Source: Chitinophagaceae bacterium (GTDB taxonomy: Bacteria; Bacteroidota; Bacteroidia; Chitinophagales; Chitinophagaceae). Taken from it: a stretch of 64,000 bases of DNA. This document shows positions 17,097 through 27,276 of this stretch, piece after piece (the stretch's first letter is position 1; the number at the start of each line of letters is the position of its first letter). The stretch spans positions 49,405 through 113,404 of the forward strand of contig JAMLGT010000013.1 of the NCBI GenBank assembly GCA_023957755.1. Direction: 5' to 3'. The notes below the pieces were generated by a model, which saw nothing but the letters and a program-made list of their open reading frames with translations, was not told where the DNA came from and did not search any database. A program made the position numbers and the translations under genes.

Positions 17097-18362
17097 ATGC
17101 GCTTATTAAAGTCTTTTTTACGACTGTTATTTCTGTTTTCAGTTATTTTGTTTTCCCCTTCCCTGCTTCGTGCACAAGAATCCAATACCCTTGGATATTT
17201 TATAGAGACCGCTCAAACCAATAGCCCGATATTAAATGATTACAACAATCAGGTCATCTCTAATCGAATTGATAGTCTGAGATTAAGGGCATCCTACGGT
17301 TTTATATTTACCGGTGAAGGTGATGGAATGTATGCACCCATTGTCCATGGCTGGGGATACGATGAGGTGATAACAAACGGCCAATCCTTTTTCGCAGGCG
17401 CGCGAGTGACGAAACAAATCATCGGAAATAAAAACCTAAAAGCGAGGCTGGACAGTTATAGAGCAAGTATTGCCCAGGTGCTGGCGCAAAAAGGCATTGT
17501 AATAAAAACGCTTGACAAACAAATTACTGACCAATACATTGCCACTTATACAAATCAGCAGCAATACAAGTTGAGTGAAGAAATCATCGCTTTGCTAAAT
17601 AAGGAAGATGACGTGTTAAAAGAGCTCACCCGGCAATCGGTATTCAAGCAGACCGATTATCTGACCTTTAAAGTAACCCTTCAACAAAATCAATTGACAC
17701 TACAACAGCAGAAAGCCGATTGGCAAAGCAATTATCTGCTGTTGAATTATATGGCCGGCGTAGTAGATACCAGCGTACATGAACTCTCTGTTCCCGACAC
17801 CAGGCGCACATTTCCTGCCCCTGCTTTCGAAGAAAGCGTGTACGCAAAAGTCTTTCAGGCCGACAGTGCGAAATTGGATAACGATGCAAAAATTATCGAA
17901 TACGATTACAAGCCGAAGATTTCTGTTTTTTCCGATGGCGGATATCAATCATCTTTTACATTAAAACCATATAAAAACTTTGGAGTAAGCGTGGGCGTTG
18001 CTATCACATTACCTCTTTACGATGGTCATCAAAAACAGATGCTTTTACAACAAAATCAATTGGCATTAGAGACTAAGAAGAATTATATAGCCCAAGCCGA
18101 AAAGCAATACCAACAACAAATTTCTCAATTGCATCAGCAAATCAAACTATACGAACAAATGATAGATACGGCCAACGAACAAATTGAATATGCCAATACT
18201 TTGGTAGAGGCCAACGCGAAACAACTTCCCACAGGAGATGTGCGGATGGTTGACTTTATTTTGTCAATCAACAACCTGCTTAACCTGAAGGCGAATATCA
18301 TTCAGTACAACAATGCATTATTTAGGTTTAAAAATCAATTGACCTATCTGATTATTCAATAA
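17097..18362 (+). CDS. TolC-family outer-membrane efflux protein
   Basis: 421 aa. A signal peptide ends near LLRAQ. It has long amphipathic helices rich in Gln/Leu (about 145-215 and 330-400) and two internal repeats, the TolC/OEP layout. It forms the outer-membrane channel of a tripartite pump. It begins a same-strand cluster: the adaptor starts 2 bp after its stop and the RND pump 6 bp after that. Confidence 0.88.
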   Translation: MRLLKSFLRLLFLFSVILFSPSLLRAQESNTLGYFIETAQTNSPILNDYNNQVISNRIDSLRLRASYGFIFTGEGDGMYAPIVHGWGYDEVITNGQSFFAGARVTKQIIGNKNLKARLDSYRASIAQVLAQKGIVIKTLDKQITDQYIATYTNQQQYKLSEEIIALLNKEDDVLKELTRQSVFKQTDYLTFKVTLQQNQLTLQQQKADWQSNYLLLNYMAGVVDTSVHELSVPDTRRTFPAPAFEESVYAKVFQADSAKLDNDAKIIEYDYKPKISVFSDGGYQSSFTLKPYKNFGVSVGVAITLPLYDGHQKQMLLQQNQLALETKKNYIAQAEKQYQQQISQLHQQIKLYEQMIDTANEQIEYANTLVEANAKQLPTGDVRMVDFILSINNLLNLKANIIQYNNALFRFKNQLTYLIIQ

Positions 18363-18364
18363 CC

Positions 18365-19285
18365 ATGAGATACTTAGCCACTATATTAGTGATAATAACA
18401 CTGACGATTTCAGCGTGTCAATCTGAAAACACTAACACTGACGCTGCTGAGGAAGAAACCGCCTCCGAAACGACCGTGACCGTTGCTTCTCCCACAGATA
18501 CCGTTACGCTGAGCAACCAGGTTACCCTCAATGCCACCGCCACCTATTTGTTGAGCTCAGACGTAAAGGCCAATACGAACGGTTATATCACCAAGATGAC
18601 CATAAAACCGGCCGACCACGTGGGCAGAGGGGTAGTGCTTTTCACTTTGGAAACCAAAGAGGCAAGGGCTTTGGGCAATACGATTAATAAATTGGATCCT
18701 TCCTTTCGTTTTAATGGAATCACTTCGGTGGTAAGTCCTGCCACCGGTTATGTATCTATGCTCAACCATCAGATGGGTGATTACGTGCAGGATGGGGAAG
18801 TGCTGGCAACGATTACGGATGCAAGCAGTTTCGGATTTGTAGTGGAAGTTCCGTTTGAGTATTTGAGCAAAATCCGGCAGATGCATACGCTGCCTGTCAC
18901 GTTGCCCGGCGGAGAAATTATTAACGGGAGTATTGCTAAAATTATGCCCACTGCAAACCCGGTTGCTCAAACGGTAAAGGTGTTGCTGAAAACTACCCGT
19001 AATGATATTCCCGAAAACATTATCGGTACGATTCAGTTCAGCACTAACACCGCTACAGGTTTAAGTGTTCCAAAAACGGCTGTACTGACCGATGAAACGC
19101 AAAGTTCTTTCTGGGTGATGAAGTTAATCAACGACCATACCGCCGTGAAAGTGCCGGTTGAAAAAGGATTGGAAACGGATAAGTTTATTCAGATAGTGTC
19201 CGGTGACATCAGTCTTTCAGACATGGTGTTGACTTCAGGGAACTTCGGACTTTCAGACACGGCAACCGTTCAAATTCAAAAGTAG
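18365..19285 (+). CDS. RND efflux periplasmic adaptor (membrane fusion) lipoprotein
   Basis: 306 aa. The lipoprotein signal has its Cys in TISAC (residue 18). A lipoyl/barrel-sandwich pair is seen as GYITKMTIKPADHVGRG (about 73) and SPATGYVSMLNHQMGDYVQDGEVL (about 122), then the beta-barrel and membrane-proximal domains. The hairpin is very short, since only a short linker separates the lipoyl halves. It bridges the RND pump and the TolC channel. It is 2 bp from the tolC-like gene and 6 bp from the pump gene. Confidence 0.9.
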   Translation: MRYLATILVIITLTISACQSENTNTDAAEEETASETTVTVASPTDTVTLSNQVTLNATATYLLSSDVKANTNGYITKMTIKPADHVGRGVVLFTLETKEARALGNTINKLDPSFRFNGITSVVSPATGYVSMLNHQMGDYVQDGEVLATITDASSFGFVVEVPFEYLSKIRQMHTLPVTLPGGEIINGSIAKIMPTANPVAQTVKVLLKTTRNDIPENIIGTIQFSTNTATGLSVPKTAVLTDETQSSFWVMKLINDHTAVKVPVEKGLETDKFIQIVSGDISLSDMVLTSGNFGLSDTATVQIQK

Positions 19286-19291
19286 GGCAAG

Positions 19292-22200
19292 ATGAAGGAA
19301 TCTTTTTTTGTAACATATCGCAATCCGCTTTTGGTATTGATTTTTCTGGCTTTAGCCGGAGGTATTTTTTCATACACCCAAATCCATTCGGCTCTTTTTC
19401 CTCAAATCACTTTTCCGAAGATAAAAGTAATTGCCGACGCCGGGCAACAACCCGTCAACCAAATGACGGTGGGCGTAACCAAAGTTCTGGAAGAAGCGAT
19501 TAAAAAGGTGCCTGACCTTCAGATGGTACAGAGCACCACCAGCAGAGGAAGCTGTGAGATTTCCGCATTTATGGGCTGGAACAGCAATATTGATTTGTCC
19601 AAACAACAGGTGGAAAGCAGCATTAACGAGGTTCGGAATCAGTTGCCGCCTGATATCAATATTACGGTTGAAAAAATGAGTCCTTCAACGCTTCCCGTGA
19701 TGGGCTATGCACTGACCTCCAAATCCATGAATCCCATAGAGCTGAAGCAACTGGCGCTTTACACCATAAAGCCTTTTCTGTCGCAGGTTCCGGGTGTTAG
19801 TCAGATTGCGGTGGTGGGCGGTCAGGACAAAGAATTTTGGGTGCTGATGAATCAGCAAATGATGGCAAGGTTGGCGCTTACTCCTTCTGCGATAGAACAG
19901 GCCATTAACAATACCAACTTCATCAAATCCAATGGTTTTTCTTCCGATTTCAGATGGCTTTATCTGACCCTGACCGATGCGCAAATCGTCAATGAACAAC
20001 AGTTGCGCGATGTCGTCATCAGCAACAACGGCAGCAGGATTATCCATTTGGGTGACATTGCTACTGTCAATGTTCATAAGGCAAAACAATACATAAAAAT
20101 TAATGCCGGCGGGCAGGAGAGTATTCTGATAGCGGTGATTCAGCAGCCCAATGCCAACGTGATAGACGTGGCCAACGCCATGAAGGACAAGATTGCGCAG
20201 TTGGAAAAGACATTGCCGAAAGATGTCGTGCTGAAACCCTATTATGTGCAGGCAGACTTTGTACAAAGCGCCATCAGAAGCGTTACAGATGCGCTTTGGA
20301 TTGGACTGCTGCTGGCCATTGCGGTAGCTATTGCGTTTTTACGGTCGGTAAAGGCCAGTGCCGTCATTTTGATTACCATACCCATCACCCTCAGCCTGAC
20401 GATGCTGGTGCTCTATGCCATGGGGCAAACCTTCAATATTATGACCCTTGGCGCTGTGGCGGCGGCCATTGGTTTAATCATAGATGATGCAGTGGTGGTA
20501 GTAGAACAAATTCACCGAACGCATGAAGAATATCCCGGCGAATCATCCAAAGTGTTAGTCCAGAAAGCTATGAACTTTTTGCTCAAAGCCATGGTCGGTT
20601 CATCGCTCAGCACCATCGTTATCTTTCTGCCTTTCGGATTGATGACGAGCGTAGCCGGAGCCTATTTTAAGGTGATGACCGATACCATGATTATTACACT
20701 GGTTTGTTCTTTTTTTGCCACATGGTTGTTGCTTCCTGTCATTTATTTGGCGCTTAGTTTTGGCAAATACGCTACCGGACTGAAAGGGTACGACGTAAAA
20801 GAAAGAAAATGGGTGCGTTTTTTCATTCACAGACCGTGGATAAGCTATGCGTTCGTGGGATTACTTATTTTACTAACCGTCCTCATTTTACCCAAAATCA
20901 GTACCGGTTTTCTTCCGGAAATGGATGAAGGAAGCATCGTGCTGGATTTTAAATCTCCTCCGGGAACTTCTTTGGAAGAAACCAACCGGGAACTGACAAT
21001 CGTGGATAAAATCGTTACCTCCAATCCCAATGTGGAGGCCTATAGCCGCAGGACCGGAACACAAATGGGCTTCTTTATTACAGAGCCTAATAATGGTGAT
21101 TACCTGATACAGCTAAAGAAAAACAGGGATAAAACAACCGACGAAGTGATTGATGAACTTCGTTCTGAAATTGAATCTTCAGGACTACCGTTAGTCGTGG
21201 ATTTCGGACAGGTAATTTCCGATATGCTGGGCGACCTGATGACCAGCGTGCAACCGATTCAGGTCAAAATATTCGGAAAAGACCAGAGCGTCATTCAAGA
21301 TTATTCGCAGCAGGTGGCAGGTATAGTAGAACAGGTAAAAGGTACTGCCGATGTATTTGACGGAATTGTGATTGCAGGGCCGTCCATCGTGGTTACGCCC
21401 AATCTGACAACACTGGCACAATACAACATTTCGGTACAAGATTTTCAAAACCAGCTTCAAGCCAATTTAGACGGAAATGTGGCCGGAAATATTTTTGACC
21501 AAATCCAATACACCCCTATCCGGTTACTTTACAATGATAAAACCAATCAATCGGTCAGCGATATTGAAAACAGCATGATTGCCCTGCCCAATGGTTTGCT
21601 GAAACCCATCAGTGAATTTGCTACAGTCACTCTTACAAAGGGTACTGCAGAAGTCAACCGTGAAGATTTACAAACCATTGGCCTGGTTACCGCGCGTTTG
21701 GATGGTGGCAACCTTGGAGGTACCGTGCAGGAGATTCAAAATAAAATCAGCAGTCAAATCAAATTGCCAGCAGGATACAGCATTGAATACGGGGGAGCTT
21801 ATGCAGAACAACAACAATCCTTCAAAGAGTTGCTGACCATCCTGATTATTGCGTGCTTTTTGGTGTTCTCTGTTATTTTATTTCTTTACCGAAGGCTCTC
21901 ATTGGCTACGATTATACTCGGTATTTCCATCATGGGAATTTCGGGAGGTATTCTGTTGCTTTACCTGACCAACACACCCTTGAACGTAGGCAGCTACACA
22001 GGTTTGATTATGATGGTGGGCATTATCGGAGAAAATTCCATTTTTACCTACCTCCAATTTCAGGAAAGCTTTGCAGAGAAAGGAAAAGAAGATGCTATTG
22101 TTTATGCCATCAGCACCCGTCTGCGCCCGAAACTGATGACGGCCATCGGCGCTATCATCGCTTTGACACCCTTAGCATTGGGAATCGGCACCGGAGCACA

Positions 22201-22336
22201 GATGCATCAACCCTTAGCCGTCGCCGTCATCGGAGGGTTTATCATCGCATTGCCGCTGCTTTTGATGGTTTTGCCAACGTTCCTGAATAAGATGAAGTTT
22301 CGGGAACCAGAAAAGAAACAACAGGATATAGATTAA
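19292..22336 (+). CDS. RND efflux pump inner-membrane permease
   Basis: 1014 aa, the usual size for the AcrB/CzcA superfamily. It has a hydrophobic N-terminal helix and two large periplasmic loops. The proton-relay helix TM4 has GLIIDDAVVVVEQ with paired Asp (about 398), and the second half repeats the fold. DD rather than the DGAV of metal pumps favours the HAE/hydrophobe class, but the substrate cannot be set from sequence alone. With the two genes before it, this completes a tripartite exporter. Confidence 0.92.
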   Translation: MKESFFVTYRNPLLVLIFLALAGGIFSYTQIHSALFPQITFPKIKVIADAGQQPVNQMTVGVTKVLEEAIKKVPDLQMVQSTTSRGSCEISAFMGWNSNIDLSKQQVESSINEVRNQLPPDINITVEKMSPSTLPVMGYALTSKSMNPIELKQLALYTIKPFLSQVPGVSQIAVVGGQDKEFWVLMNQQMMARLALTPSAIEQAINNTNFIKSNGFSSDFRWLYLTLTDAQIVNEQQLRDVVISNNGSRIIHLGDIATVNVHKAKQYIKINAGGQESILIAVIQQPNANVIDVANAMKDKIAQLEKTLPKDVVLKPYYVQADFVQSAIRSVTDALWIGLLLAIAVAIAFLRSVKASAVILITIPITLSLTMLVLYAMGQTFNIMTLGAVAAAIGLIIDDAVVVVEQIHRTHEEYPGESSKVLVQKAMNFLLKAMVGSSLSTIVIFLPFGLMTSVAGAYFKVMTDTMIITLVCSFFATWLLLPVIYLALSFGKYATGLKGYDVKERKWVRFFIHRPWISYAFVGLLILLTVLILPKISTGFLPEMDEGSIVLDFKSPPGTSLEETNRELTIVDKIVTSNPNVEAYSRRTGTQMGFFITEPNNGDYLIQLKKNRDKTTDEVIDELRSEIESSGLPLVVDFGQVISDMLGDLMTSVQPIQVKIFGKDQSVIQDYSQQVAGIVEQVKGTADVFDGIVIAGPSIVVTPNLTTLAQYNISVQDFQNQLQANLDGNVAGNIFDQIQYTPIRLLYNDKTNQSVSDIENSMIALPNGLLKPISEFATVTLTKGTAEVNREDLQTIGLVTARLDGGNLGGTVQEIQNKISSQIKLPAGYSIEYGGAYAEQQQSFKELLTILIIACFLVFSVILFLYRRLSLATIILGISIMGISGGILLLYLTNTPLNVGSYTGLIMMVGIIGENSIFTYLQFQESFAEKGKEDAIVYAISTRLRPKLMTAIGAIIALTPLALGIGTGAQMHQPLAVAVIGGFIIALPLLLMVLPTFLNKMKFREPEKKQQDID

Positions 22337-22366
22337 AAAATTCGATTAATAAGTATAAAAAACATC

Positions 22367-23377
22367 ATGATAAAATCAATATTATTAGCCGTAGCGGCTA
22401 TCACATTTTCAGTAAACATTTATGCACAGCAAGCAGCAAATACCAGAGTAGTTATGGTTTTCCCAATCGGTGGGGATGAAAGCGGATGGGATTATTTAAG
22501 TGTCAGTCCTTCAAACAATCTCCTGTATGTAAGTCATGGAAAGCAGGTAGAGATATTAGACAAAACGAATGGTAAAATTGAAGGCGTGATTGAAGGTACG
22601 GATGGTGTGCATGGAATTGCTTTTGATGTTGCACAACAAAAAGGTTTTATAAGCTGCGGAAGATTAAATGAGGTAAGGGTCTTTGATGTGAATACCAATC
22701 AGGTGAATGCCACAATTCCCACTGGAGCTAATCCTGATGCTATATTTTATGAGCCGTATTCTCAGAAAATAGTGGTTTGTAATGGACGGAGCAACAACAT
22801 AGATATCATAGACCCTATAAACAATACAGTCGTAAAAACTATTGATGTCGGCGGGAAACCAGAAACAGCCGTGAGTGACGCAAAGGGAAAGATTTTTGTA
22901 AACATTGAGGACAAAAATGAAATAGTAGCAATAGACGCAAAATCTTTTACAGTGCTGCATCATTGGGGGTTAGACAACGAAGAAGGCCCATCAGGATTGG
23001 CCATAGATACCCAAACAAGCAGGCTGTTCAGTACCTGCGACCAAATGTTGGTAATAGTAGATGCAACAAATGGTAAAATTGTGAAGAAAATACCCATTGG
23101 CGAAGAAACGGACGGTGTTGTTTTTGATGAGCAAACAAAAACAATCTATACCTCAAATGGTGAAGGCACAATTTCCGTTATCCGTGAGAACAACGCCAAC
23201 AGTTTTACCAAGCTCAAAGACATCAAAACCGAAGAAGGAGCCAGGACGATAGGGCTTGACAGCAAAACACATTTGTTATACCTCTCAACAGCAAATCTCA
23301 ACCCCTCCGAAAAAGACAGCAGGGACAGGGCCAAAGTCATTCCCGGAACTTTTAAAATATTGGTGGTAGGTAAATAA
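22367..23377 (+). CDS. Secreted YncE-like beta-propeller protein
   Basis: 336 aa. A signal peptide ends at IYAQQ. It has about seven blade-like repeats with DxxTNxVxxxIxVG-type strands (FDVNTNQVNATIPTG, IDPINNTVVKTIDVG, VDATNGKIVKKIPIG), the YncE/NHL-type 40-residue propeller. Molecular function is unknown; such periplasmic propellers often bind metal chelates or proteins. It lies 30 bp after the RND gene and 60 bp before a TonB-type receptor, so it may help uptake or export through these neighbours. Confidence 0.78.
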   Translation: MIKSILLAVAAITFSVNIYAQQAANTRVVMVFPIGGDESGWDYLSVSPSNNLLYVSHGKQVEILDKTNGKIEGVIEGTDGVHGIAFDVAQQKGFISCGRLNEVRVFDVNTNQVNATIPTGANPDAIFYEPYSQKIVVCNGRSNNIDIIDPINNTVVKTIDVGGKPETAVSDAKGKIFVNIEDKNEIVAIDAKSFTVLHHWGLDNEEGPSGLAIDTQTSRLFSTCDQMLVIVDATNGKIVKKIPIGEETDGVVFDEQTKTIYTSNGEGTISVIRENNANSFTKLKDIKTEEGARTIGLDSKTHLLYLSTANLNPSEKDSRDRAKVIPGTFKILVVGK

Positions 23378-23436
23378 GTCTCTTAAACAATTTCAATACT
23401 GTGGAAATAGTCAAGAATATTTTTAAAAATAATTAC

Positions 23437-25863
23437 ATGTATCGTATAAAAGGAATCTTTTGTTTCTTTTTCATTTTCAGTTTTAACAGCGACATATTTG
23501 CTCAGGATATATCGGAGAAAAGTAGCGTGACTATCTCTGGTGTGGTAAAAAATAAAGAAGATAAATCGGCTATACCCTACGTGAGTGTCGTCGTAAAAAC
23601 TGAAAGAGACAATGCTTTTGTAGCCGGAACAGTCACCAATGATGAAGGCAGATTTTCCATTGCTAACATTAAGCCTGGAAATTATTTTTTAGCAATTTCG
23701 TTTATGAGATTTGAGGAAAAGCAACAACCGCTATTTGTCGGCAGTCTATCATCGTTTCTGGATATCCCCACCATTGAGTTGGAAGTGCAATCAACAGTGC
23801 TTGATGCCATAACCATTACCACAAAGACTGATGAGATAAATAACCACTTAGATAAGAAAACCTACTCCATTGCCGACAATATCAGCCAAAGTGGAAGCTC
23901 CGTTTTGCAGAGCATGCAGGTTTTGCCGGGAGTGACCGTACAGGACGGAAAAGTACATTTAAGAGGAAGTGACAAGGTCACCATATTGGTTGATGGCAAA
24001 CAGACAGCCTTAACAGGGTTTGGGAGTCAAACGGGATTAGACAATATACCCGCATCAGCCATTGATAAAATTGAAATTATCAACAATCCTTCTTCAAAAT
24101 ACGATGCCAATGGCAATGCAGGGATTATCAACATCATCATGAAGAAGAACAGGCAGCATGGATTCAATGGCAAGACCGGTTTCACTTACGGAATGGGGTC
24201 GCTCTGGGTGAGAAAAGAAAACCTGCCGACCATCAGACCGCAATACACTTTCACGCCTAAAATCAATCCATCTGTATCGTTGAATTACAGAAAAAACAAG
24301 GTAAATATTTTTCTGCAGGCAGATAATCTTTACACACATACACTCAATAAAAACGAGTTTGTAAAGCGTACTTATAATGATGGCGTGGTTATCAATTCAC
24401 AATTGAAACGGAATAGAAATACAAATTTCCTTACCACGAAAACAGGAGTAGATTGGAATATTGATGAGCAAAATACGCTGACCGTTTCCGGCTTATATGG
24501 AAGCGAAAAGATAATTGACCGTGGCGACCAGCCTTTTTTCAATGTAGATATTTCAGAACGATTGCGTTTATGGCAATTTCTGGAAGATGAATTAAAAACA
24601 ACAGCAATGGCAACGGCTGCTTTTCAGCATAAGTTTAAAGATGCAGGCCACTTGCTGAATGCGGGATTTAATTACACCTTCCACAGAGAAGACGAACAAT
24701 ACTTTTACGACAATTATTTGCCTGCTTCTACCGGAACGGACGCCTTTAAATTGTTGTCTGACGAACAAGTCTATGATTTCAATGTAGATTATATCAAGCC
24801 CTTAAAATCGGGGCATATCGAAACAGGTATCAAATTGCGTGACAGACATATTCCTACCAATATGGATTTCAGGCCCGGCGCCAATTCGGTATTAGACATA
24901 GATGCCGGTGGATGGGCCAATTACAAAGAACTGATTCCGGCAGCTTATGCAAATTATGTTTTTGAAAATGAAAGGTGGGAGGCTGAATTGGGGTTGCGCG
25001 TGGAATATGTGAGGATACAATACGATGTCAATCCCGGTCATAGTACCTACAAGAGTGATGGCTACGACTATACCCAGCCATTCCCAAATATGAGATTCGC
25101 TTATAAACTGAATGACGACAATAAACTTTCGGTTTTCTATAATCGCAGGGTGGACAGGCCGAATGAAGTGGACATCCGAATTTTCCCGAAATATGATGAT
25201 GCCGAAATTATAAAAGTAGGAAATCCTGCATTGCGTCCTCAGTTTACCAACTCAATAGAATTGGGCTATAGGAACAGCTGGAACAGCGGCTATTTTTATT
25301 CCGCTGTGTATCATCGTTTTGCTGACGGAACTATAACAAGAATATCAAGCACTGTTCCGGGCAGCACTTTGATATATGCCATTTTTCAAAATGCGGGCAA
25401 GAGCCATAATACAGGCGTAGAAGCCATTCTAAACCAAAAGGTTTCTGACATTTACTCTTTCAACATCAATGGTAACCTTTACAGAAACCAGATAGACGCT
25501 TTCACTGTTCAAAATCTTTACCCCGAACCGAATACCTTTTCGGCTGACCGGCAGTCAGCAGTTTCTGGAAATTTTAAACTGAACAATACATTCCGATTTA
25601 CAAAGGGGTGGGATGCACAATTGACCGCCGTTTATTTAGCACCAGATATTATACCGCAAGGGAAAATTTTATCGAGATTTTCGATAGATGCAGGAATTAA
25701 AAAATCAGTTCAGAATGGAAAAGGGGAAGTGTTCATTAATGCGACCGATTTATTGAATACCATGGTCGTTAAAAGAAAAATAAACGGAATGAACTTCCAT
25801 TACACAAGTGACGATTATTACGAAACACAAGTTATAAGGTTGGGATACAATTATAAATTCTAA
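23437..25863 (+). CDS. TonB-dependent outer-membrane receptor-like protein (OMP beta-barrel family)
   Basis: 808 aa from the ATG at 23437; an in-frame GTG at 23401 adds 12 residues before the signal peptide and is less likely. Signal peptide, then a carboxypeptidase-regulatory-like domain (VTISGVVKNKEDKSAIPYVSV, about 30-110), a plug domain (VLQSMQVLPGVTVQDG, VTILVDGKQ, about 160-230) and a 22-strand-type barrel ending in LGYNYKF. This layout fits the Bacteroidota outer-membrane beta-barrel family (PF14905). The ligand is unknown. It follows the propeller gene and precedes an HD hydrolase in one direction. Confidence 0.85.
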   Translation: MYRIKGIFCFFFIFSFNSDIFAQDISEKSSVTISGVVKNKEDKSAIPYVSVVVKTERDNAFVAGTVTNDEGRFSIANIKPGNYFLAISFMRFEEKQQPLFVGSLSSFLDIPTIELEVQSTVLDAITITTKTDEINNHLDKKTYSIADNISQSGSSVLQSMQVLPGVTVQDGKVHLRGSDKVTILVDGKQTALTGFGSQTGLDNIPASAIDKIEIINNPSSKYDANGNAGIINIIMKKNRQHGFNGKTGFTYGMGSLWVRKENLPTIRPQYTFTPKINPSVSLNYRKNKVNIFLQADNLYTHTLNKNEFVKRTYNDGVVINSQLKRNRNTNFLTTKTGVDWNIDEQNTLTVSGLYGSEKIIDRGDQPFFNVDISERLRLWQFLEDELKTTAMATAAFQHKFKDAGHLLNAGFNYTFHREDEQYFYDNYLPASTGTDAFKLLSDEQVYDFNVDYIKPLKSGHIETGIKLRDRHIPTNMDFRPGANSVLDIDAGGWANYKELIPAAYANYVFENERWEAELGLRVEYVRIQYDVNPGHSTYKSDGYDYTQPFPNMRFAYKLNDDNKLSVFYNRRVDRPNEVDIRIFPKYDDAEIIKVGNPALRPQFTNSIELGYRNSWNSGYFYSAVYHRFADGTITRISSTVPGSTLIYAIFQNAGKSHNTGVEAILNQKVSDIYSFNINGNLYRNQIDAFTVQNLYPEPNTFSADRQSAVSGNFKLNNTFRFTKGWDAQLTAVYLAPDIIPQGKILSRFSIDAGIKKSVQNGKGEVFINATDLLNTMVVKRKINGMNFHYTSDDYYETQVIRLGYNYKF

Positions 25864-25874
25864 AATTATGTATA

Positions 25875-26468
25875 ATGGAAGAAAATAAAATTATTGGTTT
25901 AGTTCATCTTTACGTATTAAATCTTTTGTCCGACAACCTTCCCGAAGGAATGTACTTTCATAACATCAATCATACTCAGGAAGTTGTAAGTGCTGCACTC
26001 GAAATAGCTGATGCATGTCATTGTACTCCAATGCAGTTGGAAGTAATCATACTGGCTGCCTGGTTTCACGATAGTGGTTATATCAAAGCATATGTCAATC
26101 ACGAAGATTTCAGTAAAGCAATAGCAGAAGATTTTCTGGAAAAGCAAAATTATCCGGAAGAAATGGTAGGTCAGGTATTGACTTGTATAGAGGCCACCCG
26201 TTTTCCTCAAAACCCTAAATCGCCTGAAGCTAATATTTTAGCCGATGCTGACATGTATCATTTCACGAAACCAGATTACCCCTCTTATGAGCAACGGCTG
26301 AGAAAGGAATTTGCAAATCAGTTGAACAAAGTTTATAAAGACAGCGAATGGGATAAAATCAATTATAACTTACTGAGAAACCATGCCTACTTTACTCCTT
26401 ACGGTAGGGATGTTTTGCAAAAGTTTAAAGAATTGAATATTGAAAGACTCGAAAAGAAATTGATGTAA
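25875..26468 (+). CDS. HD-domain phosphohydrolase
   Basis: 197 aa, cytoplasmic. The HD metal site is seen as HNINHTQEVV (His at about 29), WFHDSGY (about 71) and a downstream DADMYH (about 127). It resembles small predicted metal-dependent HD phosphohydrolases. The substrate (nucleotide or other phosphoester) is not known. It begins 11 bp after the receptor stop and abuts the following PAP2 gene, so it is probably cotranscribed. Confidence 0.8.
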   Translation: MEENKIIGLVHLYVLNLLSDNLPEGMYFHNINHTQEVVSAALEIADACHCTPMQLEVIILAAWFHDSGYIKAYVNHEDFSKAIAEDFLEKQNYPEEMVGQVLTCIEATRFPQNPKSPEANILADADMYHFTKPDYPSYEQRLRKEFANQLNKVYKDSEWDKINYNLLRNHAYFTPYGRDVLQKFKELNIERLEKKLM

Positions 26469-26469
26469 A

Positions 26470-27264
26470 ATGGCATCTTTAAAAAGTTATGTTTGGGTTA
26501 TGATAGTTCTTGCATTAACTATACATTCCAACATTTTAGCGCAAAACAGGAGTCAGAATCCCAATGTGATTTTTCAGAACAGTGCACTTACCGTGGTAAA
26601 TAACAACGAATACAGAATAAGTTATAAAAATCTGATCGTTCCGTCAGCATTCATTGGCTATGGAGTATTGAGTATGAAAATAAATGCACTGAAACAGCTC
26701 AATATTTCTACCAAAAATGAAATTATGGAAGACCACCTCCAGACTACTACATTGGACAATTATTTCCAATTTGTCCCCGCTGTGTTGGTGTATGGACTTA
26801 ATGCAGCCGGAATTAAGAGTAAGCATAATTTCCGGGACAGATCTGTAATCTATGCTACATCGCAACTGATTTCTTTAGGTCTTGTAATGCCTTTGAAACA
26901 TATTGTAAAAGAAGAAAGGCCTGATGGTTCTAATCATCTGTCCTTTCCCTCAGGCCACACTTCCACCGCATTTTCTTCAGCCCAATTTATGTTCAGAGAA
27001 TACAAAGACACCAATTTCTGGCTAAGTATTTCTGGATATCCATTTGCCATTTTCACTGGTGTTTACCGCTCTATCAATAACAAGCACTGGGTAGGGGATA
27101 TTGTGGCCGGAGCTGGATTTGGAATTCTGTCAACAGAATTGGCTTACTGGTTGTATCCTAAAATTAATAGACTGTTAACCGAAGAGCATAGACATTCTGC
27201 AATTATGGTAATGCCATTTTATCAAAATAGTGGTATTGGTATTGGACTCGTACGAAATTTTTAA
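26470..27264 (+). CDS. PAP2-family phosphatase (secreted or membrane anchored)
   Basis: 264 aa with an N-terminal signal or anchor segment. PAP2 motifs are KEERPDGS (about 150), FPSGHTS (about 163) and YRSINNKHWVGD (about 200). The third motif has R, the catalytic His and Asp but lacks the usual compact SRxxxxxH spacing. It is a lipid or small-molecule phosphatase acting outside the cytoplasm. It starts 1 bp after the HD gene and precedes the EamA gene. It is the second PAP2 protein in the window and not a close copy of the first (13934). Confidence 0.82.
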   Translation: MASLKSYVWVMIVLALTIHSNILAQNRSQNPNVIFQNSALTVVNNNEYRISYKNLIVPSAFIGYGVLSMKINALKQLNISTKNEIMEDHLQTTTLDNYFQFVPAVLVYGLNAAGIKSKHNFRDRSVIYATSQLISLGLVMPLKHIVKEERPDGSNHLSFPSGHTSTAFSSAQFMFREYKDTNFWLSISGYPFAIFTGVYRSINNKHWVGDIVAGAGFGILSTELAYWLYPKINRLLTEEHRHSAIMVMPFYQNSGIGIGLVRNF

Positions 27265-27276
27265 AATAAGTTTATC